From Aphrocallistes beatrix (lineage: Eukaryota > Porifera > Hexactinellida > Sceptrulophora > Aphrocallistidae), in NCBI GenBank assembly GCA_963281255.1, contig OY725498.1, forward strand, positions 1,426,001 to 1,490,000: a DNA stretch of 64,000 bases, written 5' to 3'. Below are positions 50,607 through 59,655 of this stretch, piece by piece; position 1 is the first letter of the stretch; the number at the start of each line of letters is the position of its first letter. The translations under genes were made by a program, and so were the position numbers. A model generated the notes under the pieces. That model saw only the letters and a program-made list of their open reading frames with translations, was not told the DNA's origin and searched no databases.

Positions 50607-51740
50607 ATGTATTATATATTTATGAAGTTAATGAAGATGCCTTTTCATGGACTAACAAGATTTAATTACTACTTTGCAGCTGTTATATATATTTTGATAT
50701 GTTTAGCGATTGTTCTGGGGATCATCTGGCTGATCAAATTCCTAATCGAATGCTGGAGGGTCAATAGACTGTACAGAATATGCAAATGTACTCCCAATCT
50801 TCACCCTGTCTACTCAGATGTCCAGTTCCTGTCCCAGCAGAGGAAGCTGTACAACCTGGAGACTCACCTTATTAAGTATATAATCGCCATCATATGTAGC
50901 GCCGTGGAGATACTAAGCTTCGTATGGGTAATGGTCACTGACTTGGTACGCAATGAATTGCATAGGGAGAGAATGCAAAAACCAGATGAAAATAGAGGAT
51001 GTCATAATTTCTATTCAAATGGTTACATCCTGACATTCAACGCACAGTTTTTCCTCTTCTTCATACAATTCTTTCTAATATCTTTTCTAACACGATATCT
51101 AGCCGCTAGATACTTGGTTCATCCTTACAAAAAAATACTGTTGAAATACCTTGTTTGGTTCGGGATGCAGACCCTCATCACTATCTCCTGCTCCACCGAT
51201 TACACCGTAATATTCTCCTTTGTGCTGTTCCCGATTATCTCGTTAACGAACTGGGCTGTCCTGCTGAGGGATAGTTTACTACTATCTCGAGTACTCAAGT
51301 CTCATTTGAGAGAAATTCGATTGTTTTCGAGTAATACTGCTCATTACAGGGGACAACAAGCTGCCGTTCGATTTTATTCCATCTTTCGGACAATTATCTT
51401 GATTTCGTACGCTTTTCTTGTGATATTTTCCATCGTTACTTGCACAATGGAGGGTGTCACCTTTTTGTTTAACTCCTGCCAAATCAACTCTGTGTACAGT
51501 TATGGCTTCTCTTTGCCTAGCTCAGTTCTCAACAGTTCGGTTGAAAGTATAAAGGTTTTCAATTCTTTTGCTGAACTAATCGGGGAACTTTCTATTTTCA
51601 TCTTTTCTGTCACACTCACAATGCCCGTGCTGGCATTAACCCTCGCCCCAACCTTGCATAAGTGTTACCAGAGGTTTACAGATAGTGAAGCCAAGTACAG
51701 ATTTAATTATGAAAATATAAAGAAGCCTTTATTGGTATAA
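50607..51740 (+). CDS. Orphan seven-helix membrane protein
   Basis: 377 residues, intronless, plus strand. About seven hydrophobic segments: AAVIYILICLAIVLGIIWLI, YIIAIICSAVEILSFVWVMV, FNAQFFLFFIQFFLISFL, YLVWFGMQTLITI, FSFVLFPIISLTNWAVLL, IILISYAFLVIFSIVTC and ELSIFIFSVTLTMPVLALTL. No cleavable signal peptide is obvious. Between helices 1 and 2 lies a cysteine-containing stretch ending HPVYSDVQFLSQQRKLYNLE. I do not recognise the family and see no DRY or NPxxY motif. A receptor or channel role is possible but not supported. The second start at MKLMKMPFHG is also plausible. Confidence 0.75.
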   Translation: MYYIFMKLMKMPFHGLTRFNYYFAAVIYILICLAIVLGIIWLIKFLIECWRVNRLYRICKCTPNLHPVYSDVQFLSQQRKLYNLETHLIKYIIAIICSAVEILSFVWVMVTDLVRNELHRERMQKPDENRGCHNFYSNGYILTFNAQFFLFFIQFFLISFLTRYLAARYLVHPYKKILLKYLVWFGMQTLITISCSTDYTVIFSFVLFPIISLTNWAVLLRDSLLLSRVLKSHLREIRLFSSNTAHYRGQQAAVRFYSIFRTIILISYAFLVIFSIVTCTMEGVTFLFNSCQINSVYSYGFSLPSSVLNSSVESIKVFNSFAELIGELSIFIFSVTLTMPVLALTLAPTLHKCYQRFTDSEAKYRFNYENIKKPLLV

Positions 51741-51947
51741 CATTCTCCATAATTTTATTCGTTATAGAAACTGTATGTCCTACGTGTAATTGTTTTTTAA
51801 AGCTTAAAATAATGTACACTAAATTTCTATAATCAAATCGCTTTACAATCACAAGAAATGACACATACTACACGTAATGTAATCAGATGGAGGATAGGGA
51901 GGGGTTGGTCGGTATCCGGGACTTCCGCCTCGTATACATAGGTCCTT

Positions 51948-52082
51948 AGGCGCCGAATCCGGGGGCTTGAGCCCCCTCTCTGAATTCAAAGATGGCCCAT
52001 AGACAATAAAAATTTAGGACTGAAATCCCTCCTAGAACGCTCAAATTGCCCATAGATTTCGAAAGTTCGGCGCCCCTACATA
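51948..52082. mobile_element. Small MITE-like inverted repeat
   Basis: TTAGGCGCCGAATCCGGGGG at the left and CGAAAGTTCGGCGCCCCTA at the right are inverted (GGCGCCGAA shared). About 130 bp, inside the 3' spacer of the 7TM gene. GC-rich against an AT-rich background. Confidence 0.5.
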
Positions 52083-52389
52083 GATCGGTCCGCACATATC
52101 ATGCCAGACTCCGGATTCAGGCTCCGTCGCCGTGATTTATAAATCTAGAGGCAGTGGTTGATTGTACTTGTATGAACGTTCACCCAAAATTACCTAAAAG
52201 ATAATCCCTAACAATTAACAAAAAATTGTCTCCAGTCTTCTGAATCAGTTTTTTACTTCTCACAAATTATAATTACACCAACTGACAATATAAATATCTA
52301 TGTAATTAGTTTCCATCACGAGTTAATCTAAAGAAATAGCCTAACAGCATTTTCAATATAAAACATATTGAGTTCGTAAAAGCAATGCA

Positions 52390-52938
52390 TCAATCTTCCC
52401 CAGGAGGTACCGTGTCCTCGATCCTCCGCACACACCTGAGATAGAGCTCTGTCTTCTCATCTCCTCTCAACACATCCTGCAGGAACTTCACCTCTACTTC
52501 GAGATGCACCACCTCCAGCGACCCTCTCAGCACCCCACACAGGAGGTTCCCGTACCAAAGAGAGGCGTGTTCCGGCGGGAGTTCTACAAACTCCGCGAGA
52601 GGGTTGTGATCGAAGAGAAGAGAGAAGGAGAGGTCGCCTGGATTCCACTTGTCCACCTGAGCTACCACTCCCAGATAGGTTTTGAAAGCAAGTTTAGCGA
52701 TTATGTCGGCAGTGTCTCGGAAGTCACTGCACTTCGTTTGAATGTGCCTAGCGAGGAAATCATCAGCCAGCCTCAACCCGATGTTGTAGCCCATCTTGTC
52801 GAGCTGACTGTTGATCTCGTCATTGTCCTCGTAGTCCTGTATCAGCTGCGCGACGAGAGAGCCGTACGTGAGCAAGAACAGCTCAGTGCCGACTTTCTTT
52901 GAGAAGGATTCGCTGTACGATTGCTTGACTCGAGTCAT
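52390..52938 (-). CDS. TRAPPC3: TRAPP complex subunit Bet3 (TRAPPC3)
   Basis: 182 residues from ATG 52,938 (MTRVKQSYSESF); an upstream in-frame ATG at 52,953 is less likely. Human TRAPPC3 has 180. Family core: ELFLLTYGSLVAQLIQDYED, LDKMGYNIGLRLADDFLAR, CSDFRDTADIIAKLAFKTYL and NLLCGVLRGSLEVV. The cysteine of KCSDFRDTADI corresponds to the acylated Bet3 cysteine. TRAPP is a Rab-GEF complex tethering ER-to-Golgi vesicles. The start is 262 bp from the PTP stop. Confidence 0.95.
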   Translation of the reverse strand: MTRVKQSYSESFSKKVGTELFLLTYGSLVAQLIQDYEDNDEINSQLDKMGYNIGLRLADDFLARHIQTKCSDFRDTADIIAKLAFKTYLGVVAQVDKWNPGDLSFSLLFDHNPLAEFVELPPEHASLWYGNLLCGVLRGSLEVVHLEVEVKFLQDVLRGDEKTELYLRCVRRIEDTVPPGED

Positions 52939-53199
52939 AATGAAATAAATCACTGGTGTTATATGATAAATAGGACGTATTTATGCAAGCTACACATTTG
53001 TTTAGTTTGTATTTACCCAAATTGTTGTTGTTTTTACTTATTCGTCGTAGGAAACACTTTTGACAATTAAAAACGCATAGAATGTTGAATTGTTGATAAT
53101 ACTATACGCATGTTATGTCAGTGATGTCAAATATTTATCAAATAATATAAAAAAGTGAATTATCTAGAATGAGAAGTCTTCTTCTCTCAGGAAACAAGA

Positions 53200-54573
53200 T
53201 CAAAGAGGGTCGACTGAGAGGATTGAACCATCTTCCAATTGCTTTTGTCTCTTCACTCCTCGCTCATTGTCAGGCACCAGTTCTTCACAAGAACGCTTGC
53301 TCTTCTTAACCAAAGATACCTCTCCATCTAGTCCGTTATTATCCCCTACTGATCTCTCCTCAAATCTACCCCGATTCTCAACTCCATAGACAACGCATCG
53401 GTAAGAGAACCTAAGCTGCTCCTTGCTCTGAATGCAACCAGATCTCTGTCCTCGCATCTCGACTATCACCTCCTCGATATCTATATCTCCACAGTCAAAT
53501 TCCAACTCGCCCATACGCAGGCAGGAGTCAATCAGTATGAAGGTGCCTGACCGTCCTACCCCAGCACTGCAGTGGATGATAGGGGGAGCGCGCGAGTCGT
53601 CTAGAATTCCTGTAGCGCGTATTGAGTAGAGAAAGGTGAGGAAAGCCGCACGGGAAGCAGGAACTCCGAAATCAGGCCATGTCTTGTACTGAAAATGTGT
53701 TAAAAACCGCATATTAGAATCGTCGTCTATTTCAAGATTCTCTACTCGGAGTTTACTAAGAATGTAATCGTATTTACATTCCCTACTCACACAGGAAATC
53801 TTAAAACGACCAAACTTGAGGAGGCTCCCCTGTGAGTTGGGATAGTATGGGTGGCATTTCTCACTATTCCTCTCCAGTATCTTGTTGAGCATCACAATGC
53901 CAGGCGTCTCCGTCTGCCATGCCATGTGCCAGAACTGCTCGCTGGTGTGAGAAAGAGGACCTTGCGTCATCACGTATCTCCTCCCTGCTCTCTTCACCTC
54001 GACAAAGTTCGCGTTTATATAGTCTGTGTGTGCGTGTCCGACTAGCCGCACCCGAGTGGAGTCGTTGGGCAGGATGTTGGTGTACCTGTTGAGGACGCTG
54101 TTACACGGCAGTTCTCCGACAGAACTGGACGGCGTGCTGGCACTGGATAGAGTATTGAGACGTGAATATAGTATGGACCAGTCGGCTCCAAACAGGGAAG
54201 AGTCATCTTCCTGACCCAACTTGATTCTAGCTGTGATGACGTCATTATCTCTCTCCACAGGTGAACTGGATGGTATATTACAAGCTTCGTATGTTAGAGA
54301 ACTATCTTTTGATTTTTTCAAATCATATCTGTCTAGTTTTTCTCCTTTTCCGACTTTTAAAGTGTTAGAACTGTTATTTTTTTCTGATGTATTCACACTT
54401 TCACAAGCTTTAGTTTTCGCCGGTTCATTTCCATCCTCAGTAGAATCTCTGTCAGCCTCTATTAACAATGGATCATTTGAATTCTCATTTAAACTGTCCT
54501 CAGGATTATTCGCCTTCTTCTCTTCAAGTTTTGTAGATGTCAGTTCATTATCTTTCAGCTCCTTCTGACTCAT
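53200..54573 (-). CDS. Non-receptor protein tyrosine phosphatase, PTP1B/TCPTP type
   Basis: 457 residues, intronless. The N-terminal 130 residues are Ser/Asn/Glu-rich and probably disordered. The PTP domain runs about 130-410: NRYTNILPNDSTRVRL, DYINANFVEVKRAGRRYVMT, QGPLSHTSEQFWHMAWQ, the WPD loop TWPDFGVP, the P-loop HCSAGVGRSGTF with catalytic Cys and Arg, and the Q-loop QSKEQLRFSYRCVVYG, which resembles PTP1B. The C-terminus is Lys/Arg-rich (KKSKRSCEELVPDNERGVKR), a possible nuclear signal, with no hydrophobic ER anchor as in PTP1B. Vertebrate PTP1B/TCPTP start right at the domain, so the long N-terminal extension is unusual. Confidence 0.88.
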   Translation of the reverse strand: MSQKELKDNELTSTKLEEKKANNPEDSLNENSNDPLLIEADRDSTEDGNEPAKTKACESVNTSEKNNSSNTLKVGKGEKLDRYDLKKSKDSSLTYEACNIPSSSPVERDNDVITARIKLGQEDDSSLFGADWSILYSRLNTLSSASTPSSSVGELPCNSVLNRYTNILPNDSTRVRLVGHAHTDYINANFVEVKRAGRRYVMTQGPLSHTSEQFWHMAWQTETPGIVMLNKILERNSEKCHPYYPNSQGSLLKFGRFKISCVSRECKYDYILSKLRVENLEIDDDSNMRFLTHFQYKTWPDFGVPASRAAFLTFLYSIRATGILDDSRAPPIIHCSAGVGRSGTFILIDSCLRMGELEFDCGDIDIEEVIVEMRGQRSGCIQSKEQLRFSYRCVVYGVENRGRFEERSVGDNNGLDGEVSLVKKSKRSCEELVPDNERGVKRQKQLEDGSILSVDPL

Positions 54574-54750
54574 AGAGCGCGAACGAATTAAAAATTGTAA
54601 ATATCTTTCCTAATAAAGTAGAAAATTCAAATTGATTTGGAACATTAAAATACAACAAAAAAACTTTAGCTAAAGATTCCAAATGATTTTAAGTCAGTAA
54701 ATCACAGACGAAGTAAAATACTAACATTATTATCAGGCAAATTCGTTACA

Positions 54751-55626
54751 CTAGATAGAAACGACAGTAGTGTTGAGAGTCCTGGTGATGTCAGGATGAA
54801 ACACAGCCCATCTCTCATTGAACTCCATCACACTCCTCGCCCCTTCCTGTCTCCAGAATTTATCGAACTCTACGAACACAAACACGAAGAGCTCATTGAA
54901 TCTGTCCAGCGTGAAGGCATCCGTGTTCCTGTCAGCCAGGGTGAAGAGCTGGAACCTGAGTGAGCGAGTGGAGAGTAGGTTGGAGAGGAATTGAGTCGTG
55001 TGGATGCCGACCAGTGCGAATGGGTATCCTTGGTGTGGAGATTGCGACTTCAACAGCACACTACGAGCTAATTCGGTGTGAACAGTCGCGAAGTAGCTGA
55101 GCTGTATCAGAGCTAGGTATCCCATGCCCCTAAAGTCAGTAGCTGGGTCTTTCCCTTGGAAACCGAGCTTCTCCCACTGCTTGCACTTCCGGTCTTCCAG
55201 TTTTTCATCCGGCATAAGAACCCGCCATAACTCCAGTAGAGAGTCCTCGTGCTTGGAATTCTCGCTGGAATACGGCTTCTTCGACTCTTGGACGCAGCTA
55301 ATCAGAGCGTTGTAGTGTATGATCAGGTACACCCAATACTTCAGCCTCTCTCTGAACCCCGTACATTCGTCCTTGACCCATTTCAGCCGGAGAATAACGT
55401 CGATAAAATTATGCACTGTCAGTTCTTCATATTTGCTCATCGTAACGAGGTCTCTCACTTCTTTGCTCTTGGATAGACACATCGACGCTTCTAACGCTAC
55501 GCAACCCTGTACCACATCGAAACTCGTGTTCTCACAGATTCGTTGAATTTCGCATTTTCGCGTCCACCAACGAATTAATTTCTTATAAATCCTCCAGAAA
55601 AATAAGTGTATAATTCCGAATAGCAT
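54751..55626 (-). CDS. ELMOD2: ELMO-domain protein (ELMOD1/2 type ARL2 GAP)
   Basis: 291 residues, intronless; human ELMOD2 has 293. N-terminal hydrophobic start MLFGIIHLFFWRIYKKLIRW, then the ELMO domain: LLELWRVLMPDEKLEDRKCK, WEKLGFQGKDPATDFRGMGY, FALVGIHTTQFLSNLLS, FNELFVFVFVEFDKFWRQEG. The FQG-x-DP-x-TDFRGMG signature and its Arg (the GAP finger of ELMOD proteins) are kept. ELMODs act as GAPs for ARL2 and ARF. The stop is 177 bp from the PTP start. A 178-bp gap must serve both the 3' end and a promoter. Confidence 0.9.
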   Translation of the reverse strand: MLFGIIHLFFWRIYKKLIRWWTRKCEIQRICENTSFDVVQGCVALEASMCLSKSKEVRDLVTMSKYEELTVHNFIDVILRLKWVKDECTGFRERLKYWVYLIIHYNALISCVQESKKPYSSENSKHEDSLLELWRVLMPDEKLEDRKCKQWEKLGFQGKDPATDFRGMGYLALIQLSYFATVHTELARSVLLKSQSPHQGYPFALVGIHTTQFLSNLLSTRSLRFQLFTLADRNTDAFTLDRFNELFVFVFVEFDKFWRQEGARSVMEFNERWAVFHPDITRTLNTTVVSI

Positions 55627-56397
55627 TACTCTATACTAAAGAGTAGAACTACGTATTAAGGCGACCCTTATTATATATAGACTTCCTAACAGTGTCGTAC
55701 GTATCCACCAATCGAATAATTAGCAAATCACGTTTTAAATTGTTGTAATTCCACCTAGCTTCACCCACTCCCTCAGTTAGGCAATCCCACATATTACCAC
55801 TCATTCAGACATTGGTCTAAAATGAATATTTAATTCAGAATATTTGTAAATGACTACTAGAGATAGTCACACTGACTCACAGCAATAAACTACATAGAAA
55901 TCTTAACAAATGGTTTGAAAGGGGTAGCCAGCAGGATGGTACCTACTGACTACATAGAACTGAGAAAACTACTAACTACATAGAACTGGGAAAACTAACT
56001 ACATATGTAGTACTGGGAAAACTACTAACTACATAGTACTGGGAAAACTCCCAACTACATAGTACTGGGAAAACTACTAACTGCATAGTACTGAGAAATC
56101 TAATTACATAGTACTGAGAAATCTAATTAACATAGTGTATCAATTTTTCCCTACTAACCATTGCTTAGTCGGTGAACTAAAAATGGCGCCTACCCACGCC
56201 GCACCAAATGACATTTTAACACCCCTTGAAGACTGACTGGTTACGACTCTGTTGGTGAATAAGCATCAACCACCAACCTAAATCAAGTTTTTCAGCTGTA
56301 AAATGACGGAGTAAAAAGCTAAGTGAGGTTGTCACGGTAACTTTAAGTTATTCATGTTGGGATGCTCCCACTACCAATCTATGAACTCTCTCCGCAC
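55627..56397. other. Spacer between ELMOD and WDR55
   Basis: No gene. Contains the short tandem repeat at 55,949-56,135; otherwise nothing recognised. Confidence 0.5.
55949..56135. repeat. Tandem repeat of about 22-26 bp, seven copies
   Basis: The block ACTACATAGTACTGGGAAAA recurs with small changes (GAAC for GTAC, GAGAAATC for GGGAAAAC), irregular in length. Non-coding. Confidence 0.8.
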
Positions 56398-57531
56398 TCA
56401 GAGCAGTCCGTCAAAGAACATTGCTCGCCTAGAACGGCTGTCATATTTCTGTTTCTTCTGCTTCTTCTTCCCTTTCCGCAACCCTCTCACCACGATACCT
56501 TCTTTAGCAGGCTCGCTTCTCACGGCCTGTTCAGTTTCACACTCTGCATCTACTCTACCCTTCTTCCTCTGTTCCGGATTCTCATCGTCTTCTCTTTGAT
56601 TGCGCTTTCTCTCAATCTGTTCTACACCAGAGAGTATGTCCGCCGTCCTCCACAATATCACCTTATCCCCGGTGGAACAGCACAACATGCCCAATGGGCT
56701 TGATACGACCAAACCAGCTATGTGCATCTTCTGCCTACGCCCCACAACCCCTAGCACCTGTAGGGAGAGGGTGTTCACAATCCTGACCACTCCGTCTCCA
56801 CACCCTACGCACACCAAACTCAGCGGCAGCTGTTCACAGCTGTCCACCGAGGTCTCACTCGCACAATTGACATGCGCGTACGGGTGTAGAGGGCAATCGA
56901 GCCATGTGAAGAAGTGTATTCTCCCCTCAGTGTCACCTGCTATGCACTTCTTCTCGCCTTCAATCCAGCAAACACACAACAACTCATTCTTGCAATAGAA
57001 TTTCTTCTTCAGGACAAGCTCACGAATGTCTATCAGTGCTATCTGCCCTTCCCCCGTAGAGACGACCAGCTGTCTCCCACTGGGGGTGTGGCACATCCCA
57101 GAGATGTACTCCTCTCCTTCTGTGAGGTGGAGAGAACCTACAGCAGCCAGATCCTTAGCCTCATACACACTAACTACTCCATTGTCGTGAGCACAAATCA
57201 AACGGTCTGACAAACAGAGCATCACGTTGACGGGACTTTTGACAGCTGAGGCAACACAGCACATCTCTTTGCCATCCTCAGAATTGAGAGCGTACAGGTG
57301 TCTATCCTTAGACGCGGAATACAGAATATCTCCACTCGGAGAGTAGCAGAGAGATCTACAGCACTCACTATGCTGCAGAGAAAATACTTCATCTAGCTCC
57401 TCCCCATCAACGTCAGTGGGAGCGTAGCCAGCGACTCTCCCAGTAATGCTGCCTACAGCTAGCTGGGAGCTGGTAGGGTGCGCAGCCACACTGAACACGA
57501 GGTCATCTGTTGTAACACTGACTGAGTCCAT
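56398..57531 (-). CDS. WDR55: WDR55-like WD40 protein
   Basis: 377 residues from ATG 57,531 (MDSVSVTTDDLVFSVAAHPT), intronless; human WDR55 has 383. Seven weak WD40 blades are visible: SEDGKEMCCVASAVKSPV, NGVVSVYEAKDLAAVGSL, GEEYISGMCHTPSGRQLVVS, GQIALIDIRELVLKKKF, GEKKCIAGDTEGRIHFFTW, CGDGVVRIVNTLSLQVLGVV and CSTGDKVILWRTADI. It ends in a Lys/Arg-rich tail and RRAMFFDGLL, like the FF-x-x-L end of yeast Jip5. WDR55 acts in the nucleolus in rRNA processing. The basic tail fits nucleolar targeting. Confidence 0.88.
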   Translation of the reverse strand: MDSVSVTTDDLVFSVAAHPTSSQLAVGSITGRVAGYAPTDVDGEELDEVFSLQHSECCRSLCYSPSGDILYSASKDRHLYALNSEDGKEMCCVASAVKSPVNVMLCLSDRLICAHDNGVVSVYEAKDLAAVGSLHLTEGEEYISGMCHTPSGRQLVVSTGEGQIALIDIRELVLKKKFYCKNELLCVCWIEGEKKCIAGDTEGRIHFFTWLDCPLHPYAHVNCASETSVDSCEQLPLSLVCVGCGDGVVRIVNTLSLQVLGVVGRRQKMHIAGLVVSSPLGMLCCSTGDKVILWRTADILSGVEQIERKRNQREDDENPEQRKKGRVDAECETEQAVRSEPAKEGIVVRGLRKGKKKQKKQKYDSRSRRAMFFDGLL

Positions 57532-58197
57532 CTGGCATTGTTATGAAGAACTGTGAGAATTGAGACTATGCTAGACAGAGTGCAAAGAGCAAATGTAGAT
57601 TTAATGTTAAAAACAACGTAAATTTCTTATTAACTTAAAGTACCGTAAAGAATTATTGAATCACCAAAAAAGAATTTTAAAAGTCTTGAAAAATAATTCT
57701 TAATTAAAGTAAAGACTTAAAAATAATTATAAAGTACATTCTTCTTAGATGAGTGTTTAATTTGCTAAAATGAATAATGTGAAGGCCAAGGGAACTAAAG
57801 CAAGCATGCTTTTTCGTAATTGGAATTAGTGCCCCCCTGAAAATATTTTATACCTTCTTAGCCCCCTCTGAGTTCCAGGGCTGGGTATTTCTTAATGTCT
57901 ATCAGATAATTAAGATTTATTATCAAAACTAAATTTAATTCTGTTAAAGCTACTATTCTCTACTAGTATGTATGCATAAATCTTATAGAAGTTTTTTCAT
58001 GAAAAGTGTTTTTCACGGAATGACTAGCATTTTATTTGACTCTTCTATCAATAGGATTATTCTATAAGATAAATTATATAATACAAGCACCATTCCAATA
58101 CAATATGCATATTAAAATAACAGCAAACAATATTTCCTATAAAATTAGACAAAGTATACATGTTGCAAAATGAATTTCTGGCTCTCAAGACTAACTT
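57532..58197. other. Spacer between WDR55 and the GPCR-like gene
   Basis: AT-rich, no gene. A short GCCCCCCTGAAAATATTTTA / CTTAGCCCCCTCTGAG pair near 57,830-57,890 may be a worn transposon end. Confidence 0.4.
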
Positions 58198-59382
58198 TCA
58201 CAAGATCCTTGAGTTGTCAGTTTCTGGATTGCTGTAGCATATATCCTGTGAGTTTATCTCCTCCATCGGCAGTTGCTCCAGAATCCTCTCTGAACTAAGC
58301 TGAGCGGGGAGACGGAAGCTGTGCTCGAGATGGAGCGTGGTTTGCTTGAAGTTATGGTCCATCTGTGTGATGGGATATTCCTTTATTTTAGTTCTCTTCA
58401 AGTGAGAGAGAAATCCCAACTTAATATGTTTCCAACTTAATTGTTTTCGATTGTCTTTCTTCGAAATATAAACAATGCTAATCAGGAACCCTACGAGTGG
58501 ACGAGTAAAGGCGGCTACGACTATCAGGAAGTAGAGGTACCTCAGTTCGATATTGGTTTCTGAGAGGTTGATAAGTGCGAGCAGTAGCGGAATACAATAC
58601 GCTGCTAATATGACCACGGGGTACATTATCAGCGACTTGATATCTTGCACAAGAACCTTACTGATTTCTAAATCTTGTCTCTTCACTCTTATCTTCACCA
58701 TGATCAGAAATATGATCAAATACGCGATTATGACAGTTATGAAAGCAATTGTGGAAGGAGCTACCCAGATGGAACCGTAGAAGGCCTGGGCTGCTCTGAT
58801 GTTAAAATGACGCGTGGCATTCCAGCTATTCCACTGGCACTGGAAGGTTATATCTTGAATGAACTGAGGGAGAATAGTGAGGGAAGCAAATAGAATCGGG
58901 ATAACGAGTGCGGTAGCTATGAACATTTTCTCAAACCATTTCGGTGAGGTTTTCCATAAAACAATATTGAGGAATAGTTTAAAGGTGATGCTGAGGTTCC
59001 ATATTATGACAGACCAAATTGAGAAGGTTAAGAAGAAAATGAAAGCGGCGCATCCATCATTAGACGAGCTGAAGAATCTGAAAATCTCAGTGACTGCATA
59101 CATGAGGCTGGAGAATAGAGCGGATAGACTGAGGTAGAGGATCAGCCGTTGAGTGTCGAAGATGTACCTCTTGAACACCCAGATGATGAAGACAACGAAA
59201 CAGCAGCTTACCAAAGAAAGAATGGCAGCGATCTCTCTCACTGAGAACATGACATAGCAGTAGATAGCTCCGCTGGCATGGTTGTAGGGATCAAAGATGG
59301 CCGCACAGTCCAACAGTTCCTCTCTCTCTAGAGCAGCAGTGCTGTACCGCGTGTAGTTCTTCCAGAGAAACGTCTTAGACAT
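58198..59382 (-). CDS. Seven-transmembrane receptor-like protein
   Basis: 394 residues, intronless, start MSKTFLWKNYTRYSTAALER. Seven hydrophobic segments are seen: IAAILSLVSCCFVVFIIWVF, LILYLSLSALFSSLMYAVTE, FIFFLTFSIWSVIIWNLSIT, MFIATALVIPILFASLTILP, WVAPSTIAFITVIIAYLIIF, LIMYPVVILAAYCIPLLLAL and FLIVVAAFTRPLVGFLISIV. The order and the W in helix 4 region resemble secretin/cAMP-receptor-like GPCRs (the GPR157 type) more than rhodopsin-like ones, with a charged C-terminal tail of 80 residues. The assignment is by overall shape, not a single diagnostic motif. Confidence 0.7.
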   Translation of the reverse strand: MSKTFLWKNYTRYSTAALEREELLDCAAIFDPYNHASGAIYCYVMFSVREIAAILSLVSCCFVVFIIWVFKRYIFDTQRLILYLSLSALFSSLMYAVTEIFRFFSSSNDGCAAFIFFLTFSIWSVIIWNLSITFKLFLNIVLWKTSPKWFEKMFIATALVIPILFASLTILPQFIQDITFQCQWNSWNATRHFNIRAAQAFYGSIWVAPSTIAFITVIIAYLIIFLIMVKIRVKRQDLEISKVLVQDIKSLIMYPVVILAAYCIPLLLALINLSETNIELRYLYFLIVVAAFTRPLVGFLISIVYISKKDNRKQLSWKHIKLGFLSHLKRTKIKEYPITQMDHNFKQTTLHLEHSFRLPAQLSSERILEQLPMEEINSQDICYSNPETDNSRIL

Positions 59383-59655
59383 GTTATATCACCCACTGCT
59401 GCTGCTCAAGGATGTTCTGTGAAACTAAGTGTGCTAGTATTTAGAACTAATTCTCATCAACAAATTTTCTTGCATATATTCTATTTAAGATATCTGTATT
59501 AGCTCGAAATAGGACTATACTATATGGCTAGTTTAATTAACTAGGAGTAAATATCCTGATTAATGCAAATTTTAGGAATTACAATTCGATAATTAAATCA
59601 TATAACTAAATATAATTAAGTGAATAAAGGTGTATAAAATGTTATAAAAATAGAA

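Noticed and set aside
56362-56703. Plus-strand ORF over the WDR55 end
   Set aside because: Out-of-frame shadow with low-complexity Phe/Leu/Ser content; the WD40 frame is on the minus strand.
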